Shown: piece after piece, positions 37,280-49,485 of the stretch
Layout: every line of letters starts with the position of its first letter
How positions within the stretch are numbered: position 1 is the first letter of the stretch
NCBI GenBank assembly: GCA_037013685.1
Contig: CM072891.1
Location: forward strand, 16,282,501 to 16,346,500
Direction of reading: 5' to 3'
Length of the DNA: 64,000 nucleotides
Source of the DNA: Acridotheres tristis
Taxonomy: Eukaryota; Chordata; Aves; Passeriformes; Sturnidae
Notes under the pieces: generated by a model
What the model was told of the DNA's origin: nothing
Database searches by the model: none
Seen by the model: the letters and a program-made list of their open reading frames with translations, nothing else
Made by a program: the position numbers and the translations under genes

Positions 37280-37560
37280 CATGTGTTGTAATTCAGAGTG
37301 ACTCATTGCACCAGTAGACCATTGAAAGGAGTGGAAATAATGCAAGTGGGAGCCCAAAGCAGAAGGAAAATATTGAATTCAGACTGTGACTCATTGCACC
37401 AGTAGACCATTGAAAGGAGTGGAAATAATGCAAGTGGGAGCCCAAAGCAGAAGGAAAATATTGAATTCAGACTGAAAAGGAATTTGTTAAGTTATTTACT
37501 GCTGGAGCCTATGTATTAAAGACAGAAGGATTGGCTTACTTTGTTTTCATGATTGGTGGC
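37280..37560 (+). repeat. Second copy of the duplicated segment, carrying the 88-bp tandem repeat
   Basis: This is the partner of the segment at 35190-35390 in the same orientation, about 2.1 kb away. The homologous block extends from the GTAATTCAGAGTGACTCATT stretch through CAGACTGAAAAGGAATTTG to near GGTGGCTATAG. Only this copy contains the 88-bp duplication. Confidence 0.6.
37299..37474. repeat. Identical 88-bp tandem duplication (2 copies)
   Basis: The unit beginning TGACTCATTGCACCAG occurs at 37299-37386 and again at 37387-37474 with no difference that I can find. Perfect identity means either a recent duplication or an assembly artefact. The unit lies inside a longer segment related to 35190-35340. 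Confidence 0.95.
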
Positions 37561-40500
37561 TATAGCTCCCTCCATATTTGATTTCCTACCCTATTGCATT
37601 TCAAAGACTAACTTTGGGGAAAGGCTTGAGCCTTTGAAAATCAAACTCCGATTTGTTGTCTCTGCTTCAAAAACTGCAGAACTAGAGCCCATTTTCACTT
37701 GGGAAAAAAAAAGCTTTGATTGATAAACTCTCCAGTTTGATAAAGATCTCCAGATTGATAACGTTGATAAAGTCTCCAGTTTCTCAATGCACAAACATGT
37801 AGAGGAAGAACAGGGCACTGGCCATTCCACAGATGTGCAGGACCTCCTTTGTACAGGTGGTAGTTACTCGTCCACTTGCTCAGAATGCCCATCTCCAGGG
37901 GGAGAATATGAAAAATGCCCCTTTCTCCTGATGTTTCTAGAAAAGCTGCTAATTAAATGCTGCCTAATGTGTCTTTTTGTATCATGGGCAATGTTAAGCT
38001 TGATGAAAAAGGTACAAAAGGTCCTTAAACACTTAAAGAAACACTCAGTAGTTGCAGCTGGTCAGCTGCTTGACAATTACACCCTATCCAGTCCCCTAAA
38101 GCAGTACTCTGAAGAGCTGTGACAGGCCTCATTATTCTTCATCTTAGAATAAAATTCGGGAAAGTAAAATTCAGTCAGTTATTACACATTTAGGAGTAAA
38201 AGAGTTATATCATCCTAATTTACCAGAAAACTGTCTGAGGCTTAGGTTTCTGCTTTGTATGGGCTCTTTTTTTTTTTTTTCACCCAACAAATTTTCTACT
38301 GGAGGTCAGATAAAAAAGCTAAGTTGGTGATATAAAGTCCAGATATTAGATGTCTGGTTATCTGATTACACAGGGAATCAGGTAGCTTAATTTGCTCGTC
38401 ATTGGTTCCATTCAAACCTGTTGGCTTACATAAATTTCTTAGCCTATAGATATCATTGTGAGGAAGAAAGTAAGTTTTTTCTGAAGTAGAATAAAGCTAA
38501 GCTACAAATAATGGACTGAAAGGGAGATTGGAACTAATCTTTACATCTTAACCTCCAGTGAAGAGCCAGACCTTGATGCAAAAGACAGTTAATGTATTAG
38601 CATGGTGATAACAGTGCAAGGCTGATTTTACATAAAATCTGGGATGGTATTTGTAAATGAACCAAAAGACATTTACAGACTAAATAAAACTGGCTTTATA
38701 TCAGTTTAGTGTTCTGTCAAAAAGTTGCCTGTGAGGAAGGGTGCTGAAAGGACTGCTGAGATTCAGAGAGTAATCTTCATTTGTGTTAATTGAGTGACTT
38801 CCAGAACAGGGCTGGAATCACAGCTGCCTCTGGGTATTAGAACAGCCTAACTGTGCAAAGCATCCACAATTTAAATGAAAACTAAGGCTACCGCCAGGAA
38901 ATTATGTGCATAGTTGAAAAACTGTAAAAAATAAAAAGTCAGAAACTTCAATATTTATAAGACCTTTGTTTATTGGTTTAATGAAATAAGAAATACAGTA
39001 AGAAAAAGTAAAATTATGAAGCCATGCAGTAAAATAAAGCAAATAACTCAGTGTAGTCAGAAATTAGATTCCTGTAAATATCTAGAGTTTGTTTCTGAAC
39101 TACCTGACTAAAAATCAAAGCTGATTTGTTTAAAGACAATAGAATTATTCCTGTGACAAAGAAAAACATGTGATAGCAGAATCGTGGCAATTCACAATAC
39201 AAAACCCTGGAATAAAACAAAATAAAACAAAACCAAACAAAAGAAGTTACATAATGTGATTGTATGAGAACTACAGTCAATACAATTTCAGAACAAGGTA
39301 ACGATTGTTTACTGTGAATTACTGAAGGATTTTTACCAGTTATTAATGTAAAAAAGAGAATGTGAAGGTTTGAAAGAGTACCATGAATAGAAGTCTCTCC
39401 ATGTTTCTAAAGTCTCTTCAAGGTCAAAAAGCTTAACAACAGGCTGCATAACCAAATGATGCACCTGTCTGCAGTCAGGATTTGTTTGCCTTCTACATGG
39501 CTGTGTGCATGCAGCATCATTATTTCAGCTCTGTTTACAAAAGCTTCACTTGCAGGTACCTACCTTTACAGTGAATGTTCTAATGAGCTCAAAATTCTCA
39601 ACTGATTTACAGAAAGATGGCAACAATGGGGAAATAGAAGATTAAACTAGATTCAAGTCTGAACAAAAACAGAAAAGGAAAACAAATAGTAGTACCTCTT
39701 TGTGTAGCTATCCTGCCCAGAGCTGGTAGAGAGTAAAATGTGACTTTACAGTGTCCCCACTCACATTTTGTTCACTTTGATGAGTTACCCCAGGATGCAA
39801 GGCTCGTCTTAAGAAATCATAGTACAAGGATCAAACTTACTCAGCCCTTCCAAAGAGAGTGAGACCAATGACTTGCTGTTACATTGGCAGTCTGCTAAAC
39901 TGAGTTTGGAATTTGCAATTAGAGTTCACTTAGAGTCACTGAAATTACAGGTGCAAAATTAACAAAGTCTGGTCCCTCACTCCATGACACATCAGTAACA
40001 ATGTATTGTTATGGATGAGTTTGGATTACTTGAAATTCACTCCTGTGCAAAAGACAATGAAAAGTGTATATATCACTTAAATGAAGATCACCATGAGATG
40101 AGTCAAGATTGTTAAACAAACCCCTGATTCATTCAAGCACACTCAAGGATACAACATAAGATAAAACAGCTGTCCCAAATATACTTAGAGAGAAAAAAGA
40201 TAAGTGTGCAACTGTTTGTGTAATGAAATATATGCTGACCAAATATGAAAACTGTATCTGCAAAACTATAACTGCTAGGAGAATGTTCTTTTATACCTGC
40301 TATTTACACTCTTTAGGAAACAACTCTATTTGTGGTCTGCATTTACTGGGAAAGAATGAGACTTAGGTAAAACTAGTTTTTATATGCTATATAGGAAATA
40401 CTTGTTTTCAAAGAATTTTTTTTAAAAATTAATCTATAAATGAACCCTCAGTAAGTGCAGATATACATGATACACCATACAGAAAATGCTGCAACCTTCA

Positions 40501-42160
40501 TGACTGCTTAGAAGAAAAGATGTTATTTCCAGCTGCATATTTTGACATTATGTTATATTATGTTTAAAGATATCATGTTAAACTTAAACCCTAAATTACA
40601 GACTATTTTAAAAATAGTGATTTAATTAGTAGAAACCAAAAGAAAGGTATAATTAAAATAACATTAATATTTTTACTAATTACTACTCCTTAATTCTATT
40701 TTTTAATTGTTCATAAATGGTAAATGCCAGATCCTTAAAGATATAGTAAACAACATGAACAAGATACTACAAAAGAAACCTCAGACCATTCGGTTTTTTA
40801 AATTCATTGTTCACTTACACTCAGAAACCAACTTCTGCCACTTCAAATGGCAAAAAAAATAGTGGATTCTTTTAGATCCGTGCTTTGATTGTTTCCGCAT
40901 TTAATCTTGTTTCAAAAACATTGCTCCAAACCCTAGCCACAGGTACAGATCTGAAAGGCTAGATGATTTGGAGGCATCTCAGGTACTTGAGTATTTCATG
41001 AATATGTCAGTGAATTAAAGTCATAATTACATGAATTATGAATATACTAAATATCACATCAGAAAGACAAATACCAACTAAATGTCGCCGTAATAGTGAA
41101 AAATATGGCATGCAGAAATTTCAAGAGAGTTTATTGCTTTTTAGCTAGTCATGTAAGCAACTATCTTTGAGGTTACTAAATATTATCCCTCTCTTACAGA
41201 TTTGGAAAATGAGGCTGTGCATGTGGTATATCCCAGGTGAGAAAAAGTACCAGTATCAGATATGGCTGAAGCACACAGCAGCAGCCAGGGAAATATCCTA
41301 CTGGCATGTATCTGCTCAGGGTAATAACCATCTCCTGAGAAATGGGACTGCTGTGACTAAACTCACCTGGTAAAACTGTGCACCTGCTGGTATTAATGAG
41401 GATTTACTGGTGACTTCAGTGAGGCCAAGAATTCATTCAATAAAACTGTACTAATGCAAATTGTACTATATACTGAAGTTACCATAGAAGTCTAAAATGC
41501 TCATGAAGCAATGAGCCACACAGCAGAGCTTGAATGTACTTTAGATAATGAAATAACCACAAGGTACTGTAAATCCTGATTTAGGAGCACAAGTTTGCCT
41601 TTCAGAGTAAACAGGCTATGATAAAAATGTCTTTTAAAAACTTCAGCTACCTTTCCTATATCTTCATATAGTAAATTAGCATGATGATACCATCATCTGC
41701 TCCTAAGCAGTACTACAATATGTATGTTAAATAATAATATTTCTAGAGTATGTGCCATCAAAGTTTGCATCTTTAGGAAGTATTATCTACAAAAATAACT
41801 GAACTTTATCCCAAAACAATTATCCAACTGTCTCACTGATGAATCTTTACTTATAAAACCCAAGGAACCATAAAGAAAATAATCAAGCCCTCTTAAAAAG
41901 TAAATAGCAACCAAAAAAAAATTCAACAAAATGCAAACAAAACAAACAGCAATGCTCCTTTGCAGCAACTGTCACAACTCTCCACAATCATATTCCCTCC
42001 CAACTAAATCTTGCCATAAAATCTTGTTTACTTTGATTTTATCCCTTAGAAACAATATGACCATAACAAAACAAAGACCCTTCTTTGCAATTTTTTTCTG
42101 CTTTCATCTCATATAACAACTGGTAAATGCACCAGTGCATTGCCTCTTGGAAACGCCCAA

Positions 42161-42309
42161 CACACATGGTGTTTATTAAATGAGCTCCTCTCAGCACCTT
42201 AAGAGGGAGTGTAAATTCCAGACTTCTCTGTACCTCTACAGGTTTGAAGAAGAATCTGACTCCTTGCAGGGAGACACCATCAAAACCCAGCACCAAAGGT
42301 GCTGTACCT
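42161..42309 (-). other. RAG1: RAG1 proximal 3' UTR with poly(A) signal
   Basis: Downstream of the RAG1 stop on the minus strand there is an AATAAA hexamer (TTTATT on the plus strand at 42172-42177), about 135 nt after the stop. A longer 3' UTR using later signals is possible. Confidence 0.5.
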
Positions 42310-45300
42310 TTAGAGTTCTTCTGAATCATTGCTTTCCAAGACATCCAGTGGCAAGGAGTCACCTAAACTACCCCCTGAATCAATGGTGAAGCTCTGGCTT
42401 TTTAATGTTTTATGAGCATTCATGAACTTCTGGAGGTACTTGGAGGTATAGAGCCAGTGGTGCTTCAAGACATCCTCCATCTCATAGACTTTGGACTGCC
42501 TGGCATTCATTTTTCGGAACCTCCTGAACAGTTTGTTTCCAGACTCGTTTCCTTCACTTGCCCAGGCCCCAATGGACCCATCTCTTTCAATGATTTCGGG
42601 GACATGAGCAAGTGTTTTGTGGAAATAATTTGTAATCTTGCCCTCATATCTGTACTTGAACTTTGTAGATAAGAGCTCTGCAAAACGCTGTGAATTGTAG
42701 CTATACTGGCACAGCAGTTCTGGGCACTCCTTGGCGGGGCATGAGGATCGCCACACTGGCTTCATCTTCAGATAAAGGTCCATTAGTTCTTTTAGGGCTT
42801 CATGCCTTTCCTCACATGTTATTAATTCACATACTGCCTCTACAGTCTCTTTGGACATGAGCTTTCTAGCAAAATTTCCGCTCATCTTCAACATAGGCTT
42901 CAAGTTCATCTTCTTCCTGAGGTGTTTGTCAAGAGTCAACTGCCACCTCTTCCTCTCCTCCTTAGACACGTCAGGATTCTTGTAAAGTTCCCCAATCTCC
43001 ATCTGGAAAATCCTGTAAAATTCTGTTGCATTGCCAATGTCACAGTGCAATGCATCTATGGAGGGAACAGTCTCAATAAAAGGTTTGGCAGAAACACCCT
43101 TCACTCTGTGACGGAGCTCATCAACAGACTCGTGGTAGGGGTTGGACCTCCATATTTCATATCGCTCCAGATTTTCAGCGTGGCTCCTGGTTATGGAGTG
43201 GAAGACCAGGTTCTGGGATGCCTCCGAGCGGGTGGCATCACACAGGGTACAAATGTAAGTGGAACCTGAGGCCTCCAGCCCTTCCACTTCCCGCACGAGT
43301 TTCTCATCATATCCTGTACCCCTAAAGACAAATCTAAATGTTCTCAGGATGCCTCCCATTTCAAGCAGCAGTTCACTGTTTTTCATAGCCTCTCTCTCTG
43401 CTATGAGGGGGCTCAGGATTGCTGTCAGAGTTTCATGATCTGATTCATCAGCCAGCATAAGGCACAAGGGCTTACAGCACAACTCTGAATTGGGCTTTAC
43501 TTCCTCAAAGATCCTCTTGCTTTCATTCTCATGTGTTATAGAGATGTTCATGACTGTGAAAGAAAAGCGAACAGCCTTCTCTGGGACAGCAGGCCCACTT
43601 CCATGCTTCTCACTGACATCTCCCATTCCATCACAGGACTCTTTTATTACAACAGTGAAGGGGCCATTCAAATAGTCGTCCAGGTTTTTTGCTTTCATAC
43701 CTTCCAAGATCTCCTCCTCCATGTCCTTTAAGGCACAAACCAAGGCTGCATCATATCGGAATCTCTTTGCAATTGTGTCTACTGGGTAATCATCAATTGA
43801 GAGTGGCAGTCCTGATAGTCCATCTATAATTCCCACTTCTGTGTTAGTGGATACGTTTTTCAGGGGAGGATTCCACTCAAATGGGTGATAACCTGGTAGG
43901 AGGGCTTTCTCAGCAGTGCGAAGGGCATGCAAAGGCTGGAAGATCTGCCTGCCAGTGACAGCTTTTACTGTTCTGTACATTTTATGATACTGACTGCAGC
44001 TGAGAAACGTGTTGATTCGGATGGCCAGACAGACAGCGGGATGAAGTCCAGATCCCCTCCCTTGCATTATAGCCTCCAGTTCATCTGCTTGTTTGTGTTC
44101 ATTTTTTGCTCTCAGAGCCAGCAGGAACAAAGTCATGCACACAGCCTTTATATCACCACCCTCTTCCTTCTCAGCAAAAGCCTTGACTTGACGTTTCAGT
44201 TCCCTCAGACGATGTTTCTGAGCTCTCCTCGTCAGAGACAGGAGGTGCTGCCTTGGTCGGCCACCTTTATTTATGTAGCTGTGGAGCTCTCCCTCTTTCA
44301 TCTCCCTGTGGCCAGAGAGGTGTTGGCCATACTTTCCATGCAAGATCTCCTCATCACATTCCTTTACAGGGCATCTTATACTCAGGTTATCGAGGATGTT
44401 CAGGAAGGATTTCACTGGGGTTACCAGATCAGTAGGAAAGCAAGGATACCAGCAGGAGGGGCAATAGCTGCCCATAACCCTGATACATTTAAGGATGCAA
44501 GTTCTGCAAAACAAGTGTCTGCATGTTGTTTCCACAGGATCTGCCAAAATATGATCACAAATCTGGCAAGAAATGGATTTAATGAAATCTAGTGGGTAAT
44601 CAACCGCCAGCAGCTTGGTGCTGAGATGTATATCCTTGCAATTGACAATCTCTTTCATTAAATTTTTGTTGTTTATCTGTGCTTGGTTCTTTACACCTCT
44701 GTTTAGCTGAGCATGTTCCCTGGTGGTTTTGGCACGTTTGCCACGTTGTACACTTGGAGGCTGGCTTTTTCTCTTGACTCCTCTTCTGGTAGTATGGCAC
44801 ACATCACAGTTTGGGGAATGGGGTTTCCACTCCATTGTGCTGTTCCTAGGAAAATATACTTCACATGGAGTATTACTGAATTTGCTATGTATAATACTCC
44901 AACAGTTGTGACAGAATTGAGTGGGATGGATTGTATCGACGTCCCCTCGCACATCAATCTTGAAAACCTTAGCAATAAGGTCTGGCCAAGAGGTTGCTGT
45001 TTTTTCTTTCTTTCTCAGAAGCCTCAGAGTTTCATCATCCACTGGCCCATGCACTGGGTAAGTTTTCTTGTAACAATCAGTTTTAAATGAAACTCCACAG
45101 ATGCGGCAGAGTTGCTTCAGATTGTTCTGATGAGCTCTATTGTCTTGTATTTTCACAGCATGGGCATCTTCCTCAAGTGCCTGCCTATTGCCTGTTGACT
45201 CCATCTTTTCTCCTCTTGGCACTGCTTCATCTTTATGCAGAATGAATTCTTCGTTTGAAGAAACAGCCTCTTCTGCCTGATCTTTGTTTATGTGCTGGCT

Positions 45301-45420
45301 GTCATCAGACGGTGTTTTTTCAAATGATGGCAATTTAAAGAGCTTGAATTTCCATTCAGAAAATTTTGTATATGTATGCTGAAGTTCTTCAGGTAGGTCC
45401 ATTTGTGATGCTACTGGCAT
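42310..45420 (-). CDS. RAG1: RAG1, V(D)J recombination-activating protein 1 (complete coding exon)
   Basis: RAG1 is the DNA-binding nuclease of the V(D)J recombinase, descended from a Transib/ProtoRAG-type transposase. Starting from the first ATG (45420) the exon encodes 1036 residues, near the 1040 of mouse. The N-terminal zinc-binding region has CRIC at 105-108 and C170/C173. A C3HC4 RING has C285, C288, C300, H302, C305, C308, C320 and C323 and is the E3 ligase domain. The nonamer-binding GGRPR motif is at 386-390. The catalytic DDE residues are D597 (ESCDGMGD), D705 (GTGYDE) and E959 (GNESG), equivalent to mouse D600, D708 and E962. The core zinc site is C724, C727, H934 and H939. No stop or frameshift interrupts it. 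The open frame continues four codons upstream to a GTG, which I do not take as a start. ATG at residue 7 (MDLPEE) has a better Kozak context than residue 1. The gene converges on RAG2. Confidence 0.99.
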   Translation of the reverse strand: MPVASQMDLPEELQHTYTKFSEWKFKLFKLPSFEKTPSDDSQHINKDQAEEAVSSNEEFILHKDEAVPRGEKMESTGNRQALEEDAHAVKIQDNRAHQNNLKQLCRICGVSFKTDCYKKTYPVHGPVDDETLRLLRKKEKTATSWPDLIAKVFKIDVRGDVDTIHPTQFCHNCWSIIHSKFSNTPCEVYFPRNSTMEWKPHSPNCDVCHTTRRGVKRKSQPPSVQRGKRAKTTREHAQLNRGVKNQAQINNKNLMKEIVNCKDIHLSTKLLAVDYPLDFIKSISCQICDHILADPVETTCRHLFCRTCILKCIRVMGSYCPSCWYPCFPTDLVTPVKSFLNILDNLSIRCPVKECDEEILHGKYGQHLSGHREMKEGELHSYINKGGRPRQHLLSLTRRAQKHRLRELKRQVKAFAEKEEGGDIKAVCMTLFLLALRAKNEHKQADELEAIMQGRGSGLHPAVCLAIRINTFLSCSQYHKMYRTVKAVTGRQIFQPLHALRTAEKALLPGYHPFEWNPPLKNVSTNTEVGIIDGLSGLPLSIDDYPVDTIAKRFRYDAALVCALKDMEEEILEGMKAKNLDDYLNGPFTVVIKESCDGMGDVSEKHGSGPAVPEKAVRFSFTVMNISITHENESKRIFEEVKPNSELCCKPLCLMLADESDHETLTAILSPLIAEREAMKNSELLLEMGGILRTFRFVFRGTGYDEKLVREVEGLEASGSTYICTLCDATRSEASQNLVFHSITRSHAENLERYEIWRSNPYHESVDELRHRVKGVSAKPFIETVPSIDALHCDIGNATEFYRIFQMEIGELYKNPDVSKEERKRWQLTLDKHLRKKMNLKPMLKMSGNFARKLMSKETVEAVCELITCEERHEALKELMDLYLKMKPVWRSSCPAKECPELLCQYSYNSQRFAELLSTKFKYRYEGKITNYFHKTLAHVPEIIERDGSIGAWASEGNESGNKLFRRFRKMNARQSKVYEMEDVLKHHWLYTSKYLQKFMNAHKTLKSQSFTIDSGGSLGDSLPLDVLESNDSEEL

Positions 45421-45446
45421 CTGCAATCTCACAGAAACCAGATCAC
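45421..45446 (-). other. RAG1: RAG1 coding-exon 5' leader and splice acceptor
   Basis: On the minus strand the tract TTTCTATTTCTCAG gives a strong acceptor with the first exon base at 45446, 25 nt before the ATG. A second AG (TGAGATTGCAG) lies directly against the ATG at 45420. RAG1 is known to have a non-coding first exon in other vertebrates, so an acceptor here is expected. The tract at 45446 is the stronger of the two. Confidence 0.6.
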
Positions 45447-48400
45447 CTGAGAAATAGAAATATGTATGTTAGCTTACTTTCCAAAATTAATAAGAATGCC
45501 ATGATTTTTAATAGAACAGTTCTAATCACTTTAACTAAGAAATACTTTGAAAGTCATTACTCATCCAAGACATCTACTGAACTGACAGGCCCAGAAAAGA
45601 CCATCCACTCAATATATGAGATTAATTCCCAGATTTATTTTGACTTTGATCCTGAGGCATCACATGTCCATTTGACCACCTGTGCACCTCACATGAAGCC
45701 ATTATTCATCCTGTAGTAAACATCCAAATCTGCCCCTTTCTTCTTTTGCTTGACAGAGTAAAGCTACTATAGACAACAGCATTACATTCTGAAAGTTGGT
45801 GATTTTTTTTAATGTGAAACTGAACTCAGTTGGTGTCTGAAAGGTAGAATTTTGTGTGTTCGTGCTCTTATTATCTACATTGGCAAACCCACCGCTCTCA
45901 TGTTACTTGTTAGCTCTGAACCTGCTCAGAAGTGTTTCATACATGGCATTCCACATGGGCAGAGCAGCACACAACACTCAATCCCAGTGCAGACTTTATT
46001 CAGGCCCCAGTTTTGTAAGGTACTTTAGCATGTGCTTGATAAGTGCAAGTAGCTCCATTAAAGCAAGAGGAGTGTGTTCTCTGTTGGTGCAAAGCACTAC
46101 AGTTCCCTGAATTCCAGAGGGGATACAGCAAGGCATACTGGCTTCAGATTTGATCATGAGAGAATATTCATACATTGTACATTAGTCATTCATGTAAGGA
46201 CTTTGCTGAGATCTCTCTGTAAGGATTACTGGTACTGGAAATCTGAAAATGTCTGTGCAAATTTGACCCTAATTTTTTAGCTTTCATAGAGGTGCAGCCA
46301 AAAGTAATATCAATGTGGTTTCCATGGAAATACAGTGTGTATAAAAATAAATACAAGACTTTCACCTCAAACACACAAACTTTTTGCTACTGCATCAGAC
46401 CCAGAAAATAAAATTGTATAGAACAACAAGGGTGACTAACCTATTTTTCATAACCTGGCTATGAGAAGTGCACAAGGTAAACAAAGAGTATAGACAAAAA
46501 AATCAGTTATGTTTTCTGGCTTATTTTGCTTTTACTGCCCTGGTTGGTGTAAGTAATAAAAATAAGGAAGACTCTAAGACAATGCACTAGAACTAGAAAT
46601 TACATAGCTGTGATTTCTTTTACTGATTTTATCATCACTTAGTAATGCACATAACTTGCTAGAAATCTCAGTTTTGTATCTTTTCAGAAGGTGTCCTTCA
46701 TTAGGTAATACATCCAACTCATGGTCCAAAGTGATGATGCCCAGGGTTTCTGAGATTATTTAATCTATTTCAATAAAGCATCATTTCAGTACAGCCCTTC
46801 AGAGTCTGTTGGGAAAGGACTGCATTCATTAATTAAGTTCCACATCCAGAATGACATACCAGTCTGATTAGCTCTTTCCTGAAGAGCTGAGTTTTACTTT
46901 AAAATAATTCATTAGGCTTGGCAACTAAAATTTAGGTTACTTTTTGTCCCAGCTTCTCTTCACTCCATCCCACTGAGAGCAAGCTGCCCATACCACTGTC
47001 CCCATCTGCCCACATTGCTCCATCCAGCTGCCTGTACTCCTAAATATCTGTGTCTTCACTGCACTCCCCTGCTGTCCACTGCTGATCCAGCCTGGAAAAG
47101 AGTGTACTTATATTCTGCTGTTCACAGATCTGTGGGGTGCAGCTGTGCACAGATGTATTCAGAGCATTACTACTGTCTCACTTTCTTCTCTGCATCTTGT
47201 GACAGACTTGGTGAAATTTATGCTCTGAGCAGTAACCCATTTCCCCTGAATAGTTCTGTGTTCCTACCACCTGCAGAGTAATTGAATACTTAGGTGCCCT
47301 ATACTGCCCATAGATCCTTCCTCTACATAACACCCTATGCAATTTTGTGTAATTTCACCATCACCAGCAGCACATTCAGAATCTCTTAACCATGAGTAAT
47401 GCCTCTTCAGGACGATATCAAAGTCATTGTAAAGAAACAGCCAGCATGAAGTACATTTAATGCAAAATACTTAATACTTTCTCTGCTCTTCTGACCCTTT
47501 GAGTAAGTGCCACTCATCTCCAAAGCCATGACCTGACTCTTGCTACTAATCACCAACTCGAATCCGACAGGGTTTACCCATGCTAAAGGAAAGTTCAAGC
47601 AGATTTTTCTTTTTCCTCCTTCATTGAACATGTCCTGCAAGAAATGAATGACACAGACGCCCTCTCAGGTTATCAAAGCTTCACCTTCTGCAGTAGTTAA
47701 TTGTTGCCAACAGGCTACTCATCAAATGCTTTTGAATTGTCTAGCTCCCAGGCAGTGGAGATTACAGCAGCTCTCTTGGGAGAGCAAGAAATATTCCCAG
47801 TGCTAGCAATGTTTCCTGTTACTCATGCAAAATGTGCCTGTGTTCTGTTATTCTAGTTGGGGGTCACACTGAACAATCTTTTTTCAACCTTGCCTGCCCT
47901 GCTCAGATTCTTACTGAGAGAACCCCAGGCATGAATCTCCAGCAATGGTTATTTAATCAACTCAAACAGTTGTGTTCAGTATTGCCTCTTTTTCTCTTGA
48001 AAAGGGAAAAGAAATGCCTTTTTCCCCCCAGATCACAGTATTTCATAGATTTCTGAAGACAAGCAAGATTGCAATACTTTTGTTCACATCAAGGAAGACT
48101 TTGCTTTATGAAAAGGCTCACCAAAATGAACAGAACAACCTCTGAAGTGAGGAAACACATATAAAATCAATGACCTGCCCGTTAAACCAGGACAAGGAAC
48201 CAACACTGGGATGTCCTACAAGCATCTGGGATGCTGTCATTAATACTGCTAGCCTACCTTCAGCTCGCTGTCAGTGTGTAGAGCTGCTGCTATGTCTGCC
48301 CAGTTTCTTCCAAATGTCAAGCTTGTTTGCTGTCTCTCATGCATGCTCTCACTCTTTCTGTGTTCCCTCTGCCTTTTAAAGGCACTGCAGTGCTGTTTAT

Positions 48401-49356
48401 CTCACTTATCCCTCTCCCTCCGAGTTCCCCATACAACACCCGTGCTAACCACAGTTTATTTGAACTGAACACAATACAGAACTCTCAAATCCAGGTGGCA
48501 CCTGGCAATTTATGAGGCTTAACCACAAAATTCACATAAACAAGGTCGTCTTGTGTGAGACTCCTGGGCTCTGAGATAAGTATGCAGGCTCTCTCTGAGG
48601 AGCACCTGTGTTGTTTTTTAACACAAAGTTTGCATTTAGCTTTCTTCTTTATAGTTTCATAACTGGTTTCTTCACTGTTAACTCTCTGAGAGGAGAACCT
48701 AGTCTTGGTCACAGTGATGTTCCACATCAAAGCTATTTCACTGAAGGCCAATGTCTCACTTCCCCAGCCAACCTTCTGCAGTTTGGGTCAATGACAACAG
48801 GGATCACAAAACGTCTGTGCTTTTGATACCAGTATTTAATTTTTAGTAATGTGTATCTGGGGTCTGCAAGGCCCTGGGCAGGCAGGACAAATCAACAATA
48901 TAAAAGTTAGTTGCATAGTTATTTAATAACTAGGTATTACACCAGGTATGGGCCATAGGTGACCACAAACAGTGGCCAGTAGAGTCTTTTTCCTGAAAAG
49001 CCAAGTAGAAAACCTATGCTTAGTTTCCACAAAGCAACTGACTCAAAAACTGACTCGAAGTGGAAAGATGCTGTCATATAATAGCACCCTGAAAGTTTTC
49101 AGTCTCCACACACAACACTGTGCAAAAATTCTAGTGATCCATCAGATCTTTTCAAATGTGAATGTAAGTTCATGCTCCAGAAGTAAGAATTTGCAGAAAA
49201 TAGCAGAAAAACTACATAAACACCCAGGCATTTCCCTTTTTCTAGAGACTTTGTGATCCTGCAGGACTCAAAATCCATTTCTGACTTGTGTGCTTTTTCC
49301 TGAGGGAGGCCACTGTCCTTACATTGCTCAGGATCTCCAGGAAATGCATTTCTTAC
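45447..49356. other. Probable RAG1 5' intron, no other feature seen
   Basis: AT-rich unique-looking sequence without recognisable exons, repeats or CpG enrichment. If the donor at 49357 is real, this is RAG1 intron 1; otherwise it is part of a longer intron or upstream flank. Confidence 0.4.
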
Positions 49357-49450
49357 CTGACAGTGTCTGATGTCAGCCAGAAGAATTAGCAAAAGTTGTA
49401 ATACTTCATATATGCTATAGCTAAAATAGATGAGAGGGCTCAAAGTCTTT
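49357..49450 (-). other. RAG1: Candidate RAG1 5' UTR exon ending in a consensus donor
   Basis: The best minus-strand donor I found upstream of RAG1 is GTCAG/GTAAGA, with the last exon base at 49357. It would make a 3.9 kb intron to the acceptor at 45446. A TATA-like GATAAAAG lies about 90-95 nt upstream on the minus strand (plus-strand position near 49450), so a short exon starting soon after is possible. The start bound is nominal. No lymphoid-specific element is decisive, and the distance fits the few-kilobase RAG1 5' intron of other vertebrates. Confidence 0.3.
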
Positions 49451-49485
49451 TATCTACTCTGGTCTTACAATGCTTTCAATTCTTA

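Larger units (their letters stand above)
34946..42160. other. Intergenic interval between convergent RAG2 and RAG1
   Basis: About 7 kb of AT-rich sequence with no convincing exon on either strand. It contains a diverged duplicated segment (35190-35390 and 37280-37560), an identical 88-bp tandem duplication, a T run near 38268, and A-rich low-complexity stretches near 39206-39243. I see no transposon terminal repeats or target-site duplications around the RAG gene pair. Confidence 0.7.

Noticed and set aside
43927..44592. 221-codon open frame antisense to RAG1
   Set aside because: It lies wholly within the conserved RAG1 coding exon on the other strand and its translation has no recognisable features; a shadow of the constrained sense frame.
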